Source of the DNA: Planctomycetota bacterium | GTDB taxonomy: Bacteria; Planctomycetota; B15-G4; SIAN01 | DNA: 64,000 nt | Assembly: GCA_009691715.1 (NCBI GenBank) | Contig: SIAN01000002.1 | Location: 62,001 to 126,000, forward strand | Direction: 5' to 3' | Part shown: positions 35,779-44,449 of the stretch, in pieces | How the letters are laid out: every line of letters starts with the position of its first letter | Position numbering within the stretch: position 1 is the first letter of the stretch | Program-made: the position numbers and the translations under genes | Notes under the pieces: model-generated | What the model was told of the DNA's origin: nothing | What the model saw: only the letters and a program-made list of their open reading frames with translations | The model's database searches: none

Positions 35779-36572
35779 CCGGAGAGCTCTCCGCCATCGA
35801 GAGTGAGCGCGGCGCCGTTCACGGCGCCTGCGGCTTCGCTCATCAGGTACGCGATCGACGCCGCAACCTCTTCTGGCTTCACGAGCCGCCGGATCGGGAC
35901 TCGTGCCAGGATTCGGTCGAGCGCCTGCTCCGCAGTGAGCCCGGTCTTCGCCGCGATGCGCGACAGCGAGCGACGCGTCATGTCCGTGTCGACGTAACCC
36001 GGGCAGACGGCGTTGACGGTGATGCCCTTGCCACCGTGCTCGACCGCGGCCGCTCGCACGAGCCCGAGCACCGCATGCTTGCTGACGGTGTAGGCGCTGA
36101 CGTACGCCGCGCCGACCAGCGACGCGATCGATCCGACCACCACCACTCGACCGAAACCTCGCGCCGACATGTCCGGCAGCGCGGCGCGGAGCGGCCGAAA
36201 CGCGCCCCAGAGGTTCACGGCCAGCATCCGCTCAAACAATTCGTCGCTGGTCTTGGCCAGCGGCGCACTCTCCGCGACACCGGCCGACAGAACGAGTCCG
36301 TCGAGCGGCCCGCAGAACTCCGACGCTGCCTGCATTCCGGTTGCCACCGATGCGGCGTCGCCGACATCCATCTCGACCGTGCAGATGCGCAGCGGGCCGT
36401 GGCCGACGCCGGCGCGCTCGACCACGATTCGCGCCGCCGCCAGCGCCTCGCCCTCGCGAGCGGCCAGCACCAGCGCCAACTCGCGCCGTGGACCGGCCGC
36501 CAGCGCCCGCGCGGTGGCCAGGCCGATCCCGCGACTGCCTCCGGTGATCAGGATCGAGCGTGCCGCCAGCAT
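35775..36572 (-). CDS. SDR-family oxidoreductase, 3-hydroxyacyl-CoA dehydrogenase-like
   Basis: A 265-residue short-chain dehydrogenase: ILITGGSRGIGLATARALA nucleotide motif, LVLSAGV, the catalytic Ser in VVVGSIASL, YTVSKHAVLGLVRA (Tyr and Lys), VNAVCPGYVDTDM, and LDGGELSG at the end. The enzyme likely oxidises a hydroxyacyl-CoA with NAD(P). It is the first gene of the ten-gene minus-strand operon, and its upstream side faces the terminator of the DUF4861 gene. Confidence 0.9.
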   Translation of the reverse strand: MLAARSILITGGSRGIGLATARALAAGPRRELALVLAAREGEALAAARIVVERAGVGHGPLRICTVEMDVGDAASVATGMQAASEFCGPLDGLVLSAGVAESAPLAKTSDELFERMLAVNLWGAFRPLRAALPDMSARGFGRVVVVGSIASLVGAAYVSAYTVSKHAVLGLVRAAAVEHGGKGITVNAVCPGYVDTDMTRRSLSRIAAKTGLTAEQALDRILARVPIRRLVKPEEVAASIAYLMSEAAGAVNGAALTLDGGELSG

Positions 36573-36607
36573 CCCGCCTCCCGACGCTGTGCGCGCGAAA
36601 GCGAAAC

Positions 36608-36637
36608 GGCCCGCGGACGAGAACTCGCCCGCGGGCC
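36608..36637 (-). terminator. Hairpin terminator after the DUF4861 lipoprotein gene
   Basis: A perfect 9-bp stem (GGCCCGCGG with CCGCGGGCC) and 12-base loop begins 15 bases past the TGA at 36653 on the minus strand. A short T-rich run (GTTTCGCTTTC) follows. It separates the lipoprotein transcript from the aromatic-CoA operon. Confidence 0.7.
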
Positions 36638-36652
36638 GCGCTCAGAACGCGT

Positions 36653-38047
36653 TCAGTTGCCGATCGTCTTGTTCAGGTTGAAGATGCGGATCGGGTTGTC
36701 GAGCCGGAGCGCCAAGTCGTCCAGGTACTTCTGGAATTCTTGCGCATCACGCAGACCCGACGCCTCCTGGTCCCACGCAGCGACGGTGTAGAAGGTCAGG
36801 TTGCGCGAGACGTTGTCGAATGCGACACCGATCGTGTCGGCCGGGTTCTTCAGGAATCCGGTCGCCGTGCGGCCGCTCGCGAGCAGCCCGAGCCCGAGCG
36901 AACCCGCCACGCCCGGCCCGACGTTCGAGGCCCCGAAGCTCGACACTCGCATCCAGCTCGACTTCGCGGTCGGCTGCTCCAACTTCGCGGCGTCGGCGTT
37001 CATCGCGAACGCCAGTCCGTGGCCGGTGCGCGACACGTTCACGTCGTGCCGGATCATGCGGTTGCCGGCGAAATGCGTCATGCGCCAACGCAGGTCGTAG
37101 GAGCCGCGCCCGAGCTTCGCGCCGAACAGCACCATTTCCGCCTCGATCGCGGCAGGACCGTCCTTGATCATGCGGAACTGCGCCGAATCAACGCCCGCCA
37201 TCGGCACGATCGAACCATCCTCTTGGTAACCGAAGGCGCCGGCACCGAAGCCGGCGATGTCGCCCAGCAGCGAGCCGCCCCAGGGCTGGGTCGATTGCGA
37301 GAGGTCGAGGAAGTCGCCGACGAAAGCCTTGTTCTTCGGGCTGAAGTGCATCTCCCGATCGCGCTTGCCGATGACATCGAGGCAGAGGCGCGAGTCGAAC
37401 ACGAGGCGCCACGCCGACGCGTCGGTCTCGAACAGCGGGCCGTCGCCTTGGTAGAGGCCGTCGCCCTTTGAATGTTGCGCGTCGAGGACCGCGTTCGCTA
37501 CTTCGATGTAGCCGCCTTCGGCCTTGAGCGTGCCTGCTTCGCGGCGCGTCGTCTCGCGCACCCAGAGTCCGCCGCCGACCTTCGGTCCCGCCGACTTCGC
37601 CATGCGTGAGAAGAGCGGCGAGGCGATGGCGAGGAAACGCTTCTCGCCCGGCTCGAAATCGCAGATCACCAAGAGTGTGTCGGGGGTTCCGTCGAAGTCC
37701 TTGTCGATCACCTGCGCCGGGATCATCGGCGTCGGGTCGGTCGCCAGCAGCGCATCACCGCGGTCCGGGTACCAGTTCGACGGAAGCATGTGGACCGAGA
37801 AGTCTTTCTCGTCGAATCGGCGGAAACGCGCGCGCACCTCCGACAGCGGGATCTCGACCGGCTCGTCGTACCGCTGCATCGACAGCGGATTGGTGAGCTG
37901 CATGGTCGTGTACGCCTCGCCGATCGACGTCTCGGGCATCGCGCACGAGGTCGGCAGCGCCGCGGCTGCAACTGCGAGCATCGCCACGCCAAGCGCGCGA
38001 CCTCTGGCCATGAAACCCCGTCGTTCGAACGACCGATCCAACGCCAT
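36653..38047 (-). CDS. DUF4861-family lipoprotein
   Basis: A 464-residue protein with an N-terminal signal ending in a lipobox-like LPTSC (about residue 35). LTNPLSMQRYDEPVEIPL is the conserved start of DUF4861. Later VAFDNVSRNLTFYTVAAWDQ matches its end. The DUF4861 fold resembles carbohydrate-lyase or glycosidase accessory domains and is common in Bacteroidetes and planctomycete-like bacteria that use polysaccharides. The activity is unproven. GGAGGG precedes the ATG. It stands alone between QueF and the aromatic operon. Confidence 0.8.
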   Translation of the reverse strand: MALDRSFERRGFMARGRALGVAMLAVAAAALPTSCAMPETSIGEAYTTMQLTNPLSMQRYDEPVEIPLSEVRARFRRFDEKDFSVHMLPSNWYPDRGDALLATDPTPMIPAQVIDKDFDGTPDTLLVICDFEPGEKRFLAIASPLFSRMAKSAGPKVGGGLWVRETTRREAGTLKAEGGYIEVANAVLDAQHSKGDGLYQGDGPLFETDASAWRLVFDSRLCLDVIGKRDREMHFSPKNKAFVGDFLDLSQSTQPWGGSLLGDIAGFGAGAFGYQEDGSIVPMAGVDSAQFRMIKDGPAAIEAEMVLFGAKLGRGSYDLRWRMTHFAGNRMIRHDVNVSRTGHGLAFAMNADAAKLEQPTAKSSWMRVSSFGASNVGPGVAGSLGLGLLASGRTATGFLKNPADTIGVAFDNVSRNLTFYTVAAWDQEASGLRDAQEFQKYLDDLALRLDNPIRIFNLNKTIGN

Positions 38048-38287
38048 CGCGAACCCTCCCCGCCACGCGCGCGCGATGCCCGATCGTCAAAGTGCGATCG
38101 TCACGATTCGCGGGATGCGCCACACACCCCTTTGCGAACACGAAAGCCGCCGCGCGCAAGCGACTGACATTCGGCCGGATCAAGGCCGCTTCGTCAACGG
38201 CCGACCTAGGGGACCGCTCGCCGGCTCCCCACCGTCTCCCCGACTTTCCCACCCGAACGGCGTCGCCGATCGAGCCGCGCGCGCGGA

Positions 38288-38671
38288 TCAATCCGGCGGG
38301 TCGGGGATCGCGGCCGGACGGTTTCCGTGGTAGGCGAAAACGCGGGTGTGAATCCCCCCTCTGACGTTCCAATCGCCCTCGATCCGCATCCACTTTGGCG
38401 CCAGAGCCGCGACCAGATCGTCGAGCAGCTGCTGGGTGACCGCTTCGTGGAACGCGCCCTGCTCCCGGAAGGACCAGAGGTAGAGCTTGAGCGACTTCAG
38501 CTCGACGCAGGTCTGGTCGGGGACGTAGCGGATCTTAATCGTTGCGAAGTCGGGTTGCCCGGTCTTCGGGCAGACGCAGGTGAACTCGGGGCAGTCGATG
38601 GCGATGAGGAAATCGCGTCCCGGCCGGGGGCTGGCGAACTTCTCGAGGACGCGCGAGGGGCTGGTGGTCAT
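38288..38671 (-). CDS. queF: NADPH-dependent 7-cyano-7-deazaguanine reductase
   Basis: A 127-residue T-fold enzyme reducing preQ0 to preQ1 in queuosine synthesis. EFTCVCPKTGQPDFATI contains the active-site Cys, and ELKSLKLYLWSFREQGAFHE is the QueF NADPH-binding motif. WNVRGGIHTRVFAYHG closes the fold. The length matches the short, type I (YkvM-like) form. No other queuosine gene is visible. Confidence 0.95.
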   Translation of the reverse strand: MTTSPSRVLEKFASPRPGRDFLIAIDCPEFTCVCPKTGQPDFATIKIRYVPDQTCVELKSLKLYLWSFREQGAFHEAVTQQLLDDLVAALAPKWMRIEGDWNVRGGIHTRVFAYHGNRPAAIPDPPD

Positions 38672-38815
38672 CTTGGTCTCCGGATGGCGCGAAGGTTAGC
38701 GGGCCGCCTTCAAGGGCTCGCTCCGCGCCGGTCAAACGACGATCATGCCGCAGCCAATCGGACCCGCGCGGTTGCATCCACCCCCTTTTCGGCCACGCGT
38801 TCGGAGCTGCTCGCG

Positions 38816-40609
38816 ATGGGATTTGTCGCCGTGATCGCCTGCCTCGCTCTCGCTTGCCAGGCGGACGACCTCGACAACGGTCCTCCGGGAGAAGCCGGCG
38901 CCGCGGTCCCTCCTCCGTTCGTGCCGAGCGGGCCGCCGCCGTTCATCCTCACCGAGGTCGCGAAGGCGGTGGGCATCGACCTCACCACGAACTGCGGCGA
39001 GCCGGGAAAGCCGCGACTGATCGACCAGACTGGGACCGGCCTCGCGTGGTTCGACTACGACGGCGACGGCTGGATCGACCTCTACTGCGCCAACGGCTCG
39101 ACGCTCGCGGCGTGGCAAGGCAGCGAGCCGAACCCGCGGCGCCCGCGTCTCTACAAGAACCAGGGCGACGGCACCTTCGCCGACGTGACCGAGAAGGCCG
39201 GACTCTTGAGCGATCGCTGGGGCGCCGGCCCCGCCGTCGGCGACATCGACAACGATGGCGACTCCGACCTCTACGTCGCCTGCGTCGGGCCGAACCTCCT
39301 CTACCGCAACAACGGCGACGGCACCTTCACCGAGGAGGCGGCCGCCAAACCGGTGGCCTTTCCAGGCGTGACGCCGGGTGCCGCGTTCGGCGACCTCGAC
39401 CTCGACGGCGACCTCGACCTCTATGTCTCCGCCTACCTCAAGTTCGACTTGAAGATCCCGCCGAAGGCGTACGGGCGGCGCGTGCGCGAGCTCGACGTCT
39501 CGCTGGCGCCCAACGACCACACCGGCGCTCCCGACCGCTACTTCCAGAACGACGGGCGGGGCGTGTTCTCCGACGCCACGCGGAAATGCGGCTTCCTCGC
39601 CAACGAGGCGGAGCACGGCTTCACCATCGTCTTCACCGACATGACCGCGGACGGCTTGCCTGACATCTTCGTCGCCAACGACCGCACGCCGAACCTCTTC
39701 TATCGCAGCAGGAAGCTCAACTCGGTCGAGGAGGTCGCCGACGAATGCGGCATCGCCGTCTCGCCGATCGGCAAGCCGCAGGCGTGCATGGGTGTCGCGA
39801 CGGCCGACTTGAACGACGACCTGATCCCGGACCTCTTCGTCACCAACTTCCAGGGCGAGCACAACGCCGCGTACATCTCGAACGGCGACGGCACCTGGGA
39901 GGACTGCTTCAAGGAGTTCCAGCGCGCCTGCCAGAGCCGGATGTTCGTCGGCTGGGGCACCGTCTTCGCCGACCTCGAGTGCGACGGCGACGAGGAGTGC
40001 CTGATCATCAACGGCCACGTGAACCCGCAGCTTGAGACCGAGGTGCCGCAGCGCTACCTCTACCTGCAGCGGCCGCTGCTCTATCGCGCCGAGCACGTGA
40101 ACGGGAAGCGCACGTGGGTCGAGTGCGCGCAAGAGTGCGGCGAAAAAGTCGCGGAGCGTCACTCGGGTCGCGGCGCGGCGATCGCCGACTACGACGAGGA
40201 CGGCGACCTCGATGTCGCGCTGTCCGACGTCGACGGCCCGATCCGGCTGTGGCGCAACGACACGCCGCGGACCAGCCACTTCTTGAAGGTCAAGGTCGAG
40301 GGCGTCGCGCCGACCAACCGTGACGGCTACGGCTCGCGCGTCACCATCGAAGCGGGCGGCAAGCGGCAATCGCGCTTCATCCTCGGCGCCGGCTCCTACA
40401 TCTGCCACAACGACGTGCGCGCGCACTTCGGGCTCGGTGCCGCCGAGACGGTCGATCGCCTCACCGTCTGCTGGCCGGGCGGCAAGCAGGAAGTGATCGA
40501 GGGGCCGATCGCGGTCGACCGCACGCTGTTCGTGCGCGCCGGCTCCGGCATCGTGGCCCAGTCCGTCGCCGGCAAGCGCACCGAGATCGCGCCGCCCGCG
40601 AAGCAGTGA
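38816..40609 (+). CDS. CRTAC1-type FG-GAP/VCBS protein with ASPIC/UnbV domain
   Basis: A 597-residue secreted protein. The ATG at 38816 has GGAG nine bases upstream and opens a lipoprotein-like signal (VIACLALAC). Calcium-binding FG-GAP/VCBS blades recur: FDYDGDGWIDLYC, GDIDNDGDSDLYV, GDLDLDGDLDLYV and DYDEDGDLDVALS. The ASPIC/UnbV domain is at the C-terminus (GYGSRVTIEAGGKRQSRFI, HFGLGAAETVDRLTVCWPGG). The fold is a seven-blade propeller thought to bind proteins or glycans outside the cell. Its TGA overlaps the GTG of the putative selenoprotein gene, so the two may be translated together. Confidence 0.9.
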   Translation: MGFVAVIACLALACQADDLDNGPPGEAGAAVPPPFVPSGPPPFILTEVAKAVGIDLTTNCGEPGKPRLIDQTGTGLAWFDYDGDGWIDLYCANGSTLAAWQGSEPNPRRPRLYKNQGDGTFADVTEKAGLLSDRWGAGPAVGDIDNDGDSDLYVACVGPNLLYRNNGDGTFTEEAAAKPVAFPGVTPGAAFGDLDLDGDLDLYVSAYLKFDLKIPPKAYGRRVRELDVSLAPNDHTGAPDRYFQNDGRGVFSDATRKCGFLANEAEHGFTIVFTDMTADGLPDIFVANDRTPNLFYRSRKLNSVEEVADECGIAVSPIGKPQACMGVATADLNDDLIPDLFVTNFQGEHNAAYISNGDGTWEDCFKEFQRACQSRMFVGWGTVFADLECDGDEECLIINGHVNPQLETEVPQRYLYLQRPLLYRAEHVNGKRTWVECAQECGEKVAERHSGRGAAIADYDEDGDLDVALSDVDGPIRLWRNDTPRTSHFLKVKVEGVAPTNRDGYGSRVTIEAGGKRQSRFILGAGSYICHNDVRAHFGLGAAETVDRLTVCWPGGKQEVIEGPIAVDRTLFVRAGSGIVAQSVAGKRTEIAPPAKQ

Positions 40610-41616
40610 GACCGACCCCATTGCGCAAGTCGCTCATCGTCGTCCTCGCGGCGCTCGTCGCGGCCTGCGCCGGCAGTGGCGGAGCGCGCGATCGGCGGCT
40701 CGATCCGACTCCGATCGACGTCACGGTGCTCGCAACGGCCGGTTGCGGCCAGACCGACGCGGCCACTCTGCAGGTGACGAACGTCGCAGCTCGACTCGGA
40801 GTCCTGATCCGGGTCGAGCATCGGCTGGTCGAAACCGAAGCCGACGCCGTTCGACTGCACCTGCTGGGCAGCCCGACGATCCTGATCGCCGCGCGCGACA
40901 TCGATCCGTCCGCGCGCGAACGCACGGACTACGGTTTCACCTGACGCATCTACGGCGCTTCGGCCGTGCCGCCGGAGGAGATGGTGGAGCGTGCGCTCCG
41001 TGAGGCGTTCGCGACGAGCGGCCAGACGATCGTCGTCGAAGCCACAGGCTTTGGCTGAGGCGCGGTCGCGGGCCTCGGCTGAGGCTCACTGCTCGCGCCC
41101 GTGCTGGCGCAACTCGAACAGATTCCGGGTGTGGTCGAGGCGCGCGTCGACTGGAGCGGACAGCGGTTCCTGCTGCAACTCGACCGGTCGCCGAGGGCGG
41201 AGACGGTGATCGACGCCGCAAGCGAGGTCCTCGGACCGACCACGCAGCGATTGGCTTCGGTTCTGGAGCAGGGGCAAATCGCGACGTACATCGCGGGATC
41301 GCCGTGGCTGCGCGAAGGGGAGACCGCGCGTCTCTCCGAGCATGAGGCGCAGGTCCTGGCGCAGCGCGTTTCGACCGAGGCCGCAACACGGGCCAGCCTC
41401 GACGACGAGCGTGCGACTCGACTCTGCGCGCTGGTCGATGCGGAGCTCAAGGCGCTCTTCAAAACCTACGAAGGGTCAGGTCTTCCCGACCGCGGCGCGA
41501 TGCTGAAGGACTGGAGCGCACTGGTGGACCGCGTCGCGACCCACAGCGCCGCCTTCCTGACGGCGGCTGAAATCGAACCCGTCGTCGCCGCACTGCAGGA
41601 GTGCTTCGCGAAGTAA
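40606..41616 (+). CDS. Putative lipoprotein with three selenocysteines (in-frame TGA at 40942, 41056, 41080)
   Basis: One frame of 337 codons runs from GTG 40606 to TAA 41614, interrupted only by TGA at codons 113, 151 and 159. Residues 1-21 are a lipoprotein signal with lipobox VAAC. Residues 37-135 look like a thioredoxin-fold domain: TAGC at 44-47, RLHLLGSPTILIAARDI, then YGFT-U-RIYG. Known relatives (DF-type (seleno)proteins and similar thiol proteins) have Cys or Sec at the same place in GLxCRxY. Residues 142-190 look like an HMA-type metal-binding fold with FGUGAVAGLGU followed by LLAPVLAQLEQIPGVVEARV. The rest is helical. Redox or mercury/selenophilic metal handling is the likely theme. 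The alternative is a pseudogene with three TGA stops, but both flanks stay coding-like and two TGAs have well-placed hairpins. Confidence 0.65.
40952..40977 (+). promoter_or_regulatory. Weak SECIS candidate after first TGA (Sec113)
   Basis: Stem ACGGC/GCCGT at 40952-40967 with loop GCTTCG starts 8 bases past the TGA, a little close for a bacterial SECIS. An alternative CGGC/GCCG hairpin at 40961-40971 places its loop 20 bases after the TGA, in the usual range, and a CTTCGG/CCGGAG pairing at 40958-40977 competes. The structure is ambiguous. Confidence 0.35.
41070..41087 (+). promoter_or_regulatory. SECIS candidate after second TGA (Sec151)
   Basis: A 7-bp stem (GGGCCTC with GAGGCTC, one G-U) closes a GGCT tetraloop that begins 18 bases after the TGA at 41056-41058. 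Bacterial SECIS elements usually have an apical loop 16-37 bases downstream with G in the first two positions, as here. The third TGA (41080-41082) spans the end of this loop and the start of the stem's 3' arm. Confidence 0.5.
41095..41110 (+). promoter_or_regulatory. SECIS candidate after third TGA (Sec159)
   Basis: A perfect 5-bp GCGCC/GGCGC stem with loop CGTGCT. The stem starts 12 bases and the loop 17 bases after the TGA at 41080-41082, matching bacterial SECIS geometry, with G as the second loop base. Confidence 0.45.
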
Positions 41617-41619
41617 CGC

Positions 41620-41636
41620 CGGCGCGGCAGGCGCCG
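41620..41636. terminator. Short hairpin between convergent stops
   Basis: CGGCGC and GCGCCG pair around a 5-base loop in the 20-base gap between the TAA of the selenoprotein candidate (41614-41616) and the TGA of the M1 peptidase gene (41637). No U-run follows. Confidence 0.4.
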
Positions 41637-44375
41637 TCAGCGACCGCCCACTGGTGCCGCCGCGGGCGCTCCGGTAGTCGGCTTCGCGGCCGGCGCGGCT
41701 CCCTGCGCGTCGAGCTTCGCCTTCAGCTCAGCGAGCTGCTGCTGCAACTGCGCGATCGTCTGCGCCAGTTGTTCGACCGTGGGCGTCGCGGCCGGCACGG
41801 CCTCGGCCTTGGCCGCGGTCGCCGCCGCCGCTTTCTTGGCCTCGTCGATCTGCCGCAGCGCGCCCGCCACCGTGAAGCGCAGTCCGCGCGGGCCGTCGGT
41901 CTTCTCCGCCAGCTTGCGCAGCAGCGGTTCAGCTTCCATGGCCTTCAGCTCGCCGAGACTCGCGATCGCGCCCCGTTTGGCATCGCTGTCGCCTTCCGCA
42001 AGTGGCAGGAGCAATGCGATCGCCTCATCGCGGCGGTGGCCGAGCAATTCGGCCGGGATGGCGCCGAGCGACTGGATGCCGAGCGTGCGTCGCGGCGCAC
42101 CCGGCGCAGCGCGCGCGAACGCGAAGACCTCGTCGACCGCCATCTGGTCCTTCAAGGCGAGGCGCGCACGCAACGCCGCGCTGCCGACCCGATCGTTCGG
42201 CGATGCGAAGTCGGTCGCCGCGCGCACTGCCACCAACGCCGCGTCTCCACCGAGCTTCGCCAACGCGTCGCACGCCGCCGACTGCACCGAGTAGGAGAGG
42301 TCGGTGTGCAGTGTTTCGGCCACCGCCGCTGCCAGCGCCTCGCGCCCGCCCGTGATCTCTTTCTCGAGCGTCGCGAGTCCCGCCACGCACGCGCGCCGCA
42401 CGCGCGACTCCGGATCGCGCGCGCCGGCTGCGAGCGCCGTGACCGCCGCCACCCCACCGAGCTTGCCGAGTGAGCTCGCTGCGGTAGACCGCAGATCGCG
42501 CCAGTCACGCCCGCCGAGCACACCGATCAACGTGGTGCGCGCCAACTCCTTGTCGTCCGCAGTCGCGAGCTGCTCGATCGCGACGATTCGCGCCGCCGCA
42601 TCACGGTCGCCGCCCGCCGCGATGAAGGCGAGCTCGGCCGTGCTCTTCTTCCAGTCGACTTCCTTCAGCAACGCGCTGCCCTGGTCGAAGGCGACCATCG
42701 TCGGCGCGACTTGCGCTGGCAACCGGATCTGCTGTTCACGCTCGTTGATCCAGACGGTGTGGCGCGCACGCGCGTCGCCGCAGACGACCTCGATCACGCA
42801 CGGCCAGCGGAAGACCGGGACCATGTTGGCGGTGTTCTGCGTCTGCTTGACGTCGAGGACGACCTCCTTCTTCTCCGCGTCAAAGGTCTGCGCAATCGCG
42901 AACTTCGGGTGGCCGCCGAGGTAGACGAACTGCTCGAACAGCCAGTGCAGGTTCTGGCCGGTCGCCTCCTCGATCGCGTCCTCGAAGTCGCGGCTGTCGA
43001 CCAACTGCCCGGCGTGCTTGGTGCACCAGTGGTGCATCGCCTTCCACCAACCCTCGTCGCCGAGCTGCGCCCGGATCATGTGCAGCATCGACGCGCCGCG
43101 CACGTAGACGTTGTTGTGCCCGTCGCCTTGCGGCCCGCGGTTGAAGAAGCTCTCGACCAGCGGCCGCGGCGCGCCCGCGTCGGCGTTGATCGCCGACTGC
43201 TGGCTGCCACGCACGCTGAGAGCGAAGGCGTCAGCGCCGTTCACCTTTTCGTTGTAGAGCGCGTCGAAGTACTGCGCGAACCCCTCGTTCAGCCAGAGGT
43301 GGCGCCAGGTGCGGCAGGTCAGGTAATCGCCCCACCACTGATGCGCAAGCTCATGCGCGACGAGCCCCTGGCTGTCGCGGTCGAGGTGCTCGCGTTCGTC
43401 GTGCAGCGTCGAGTCGGTCTGCGTGGTGGCCGAGATGTTCTCCATCCCGCCGGCGATGAAGTTCTGCACCGCGACCTGGCTGTACTTCGGATACGGGTAC
43501 GGCACGCCGATGCGGTTGGAGAAGAACTCCAGCATGTCGGGCGTCTGGCCGAAGCTGCGCCGCGCCTTCGCCTCGCCGACGCCGCGCTGGACGTAGTACT
43601 CGACCGGAATGCCGCGCCAATCGTCGGCGTAGCGCTCGTAGTCGCCGACGCAGAGCGAGATCAGGTAGGTGGCGAACGGGAAGTCGAGCACATACCGCCA
43701 GGTCGTCTTGCCGTCGCCCGCCGGCCGCTTCTCGGCGAGCTTGCCGTTCGAGACCACCGTGAGGCCGTCCTTGACCGTGAACTCCGCTTCGTAGGCGGCG
43801 CGATCGCTCGGGTAGTCCCAAGTCGGAATCCAGTGGCGATTGTCCTCGGCCTGGCCCTGGCTCCAGCATTCAGGCAACAGCGTCGGCTCCTCCGCCGTCG
43901 GCTGGATGAACCAGAGTCCACGCCGCGGGTTCTGCCCGACGTAGCGCACCTCGACCGCGAGCGCCTGGCCTGCGTTCGCGGGCGCCAGCAGCGTCGCCTC
44001 GAGGCGCGAATTCTCAAGCTTGAACGGCACCGCAGCACCGTCGACCGTGACCCCTTCGATGGTCAGGTTCTCCGCGTCGAACCAGAGCGACGCGGTGGCG
44101 CCGTTCAACGCGACCACGTGGTTGGTCACGCTGCCGGCGAAGCGCTTCGCAGCGAGGTCGATGTCGAGCTTCAGATGGACCTTCACCAAGTCATACGGCC
44201 GATTCGCCGTGCCGCGGTCCTCGCGCATCGCAGTGAAGTTCGGCTTGACCTCGGTCGGTGCCGCACGATCGCCAGGGAACTGCTGCGCTGCGACGGCGAG
44301 GGGCGACGCCCCAACCAGCAGTCCCGCCACGATCGACGACCGGAACGCGAGACGACGCGAGGCACTCGGCGACAT
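41637..44375 (-). CDS. M1-family aminopeptidase with C-terminal HEAT repeats
   Basis: A 912-residue secreted protein with a signal peptide (to about VAAQQ) and GGAGAAGG upstream of the ATG. The gluzincin core has GGMEN at 309-313 (substrate exopeptidase motif) and HELAH at 341-345 with the third zinc ligand Glu364 in LNEGFAQY, the HExxH-x18-E pattern. From about 600, HEAT-like helices follow (LRSTAASSLGKLGGVAAVTA, VRRACVAGLATLEKEITG). The last 60 residues are a Gln/Leu coiled coil and a Pro/Ala tail. It should trim N-terminal residues from peptides in the periplasm. The HEAT array may scaffold or bind partners. Confidence 0.92.
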   Translation of the reverse strand: MSPSASRRLAFRSSIVAGLLVGASPLAVAAQQFPGDRAAPTEVKPNFTAMREDRGTANRPYDLVKVHLKLDIDLAAKRFAGSVTNHVVALNGATASLWFDAENLTIEGVTVDGAAVPFKLENSRLEATLLAPANAGQALAVEVRYVGQNPRRGLWFIQPTAEEPTLLPECWSQGQAEDNRHWIPTWDYPSDRAAYEAEFTVKDGLTVVSNGKLAEKRPAGDGKTTWRYVLDFPFATYLISLCVGDYERYADDWRGIPVEYYVQRGVGEAKARRSFGQTPDMLEFFSNRIGVPYPYPKYSQVAVQNFIAGGMENISATTQTDSTLHDEREHLDRDSQGLVAHELAHQWWGDYLTCRTWRHLWLNEGFAQYFDALYNEKVNGADAFALSVRGSQQSAINADAGAPRPLVESFFNRGPQGDGHNNVYVRGASMLHMIRAQLGDEGWWKAMHHWCTKHAGQLVDSRDFEDAIEEATGQNLHWLFEQFVYLGGHPKFAIAQTFDAEKKEVVLDVKQTQNTANMVPVFRWPCVIEVVCGDARARHTVWINEREQQIRLPAQVAPTMVAFDQGSALLKEVDWKKSTAELAFIAAGGDRDAAARIVAIEQLATADDKELARTTLIGVLGGRDWRDLRSTAASSLGKLGGVAAVTALAAGARDPESRVRRACVAGLATLEKEITGGREALAAAVAETLHTDLSYSVQSAACDALAKLGGDAALVAVRAATDFASPNDRVGSAALRARLALKDQMAVDEVFAFARAAPGAPRRTLGIQSLGAIPAELLGHRRDEAIALLLPLAEGDSDAKRGAIASLGELKAMEAEPLLRKLAEKTDGPRGLRFTVAGALRQIDEAKKAAAATAAKAEAVPAATPTVEQLAQTIAQLQQQLAELKAKLDAQGAAPAAKPTTGAPAAAPVGGR

Positions 44376-44449
44376 GACCTTCTCCGCGGGTGCACGGCGG
44401 TTGCGCCACGCACGAAGGAGAGGCTTGTACCGCCGCCGGACGCGGGTCG

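Noticed and set aside
38732..40621. A 629-codon minus-strand frame opposite the CRTAC1 gene
   Set aside because: The Val/Asp/Glu-rich repeat simply mirrors the Asp-Gly-Asp repeats of the FG-GAP blades on the other strand.
41059..41070. GGTC apical loop (as in E. coli fdhF SECIS) at 41064-41067
   Set aside because: It lies only six bases after the second TGA and so is too close to act as its SECIS; it may be coincidence in GC-rich sequence.
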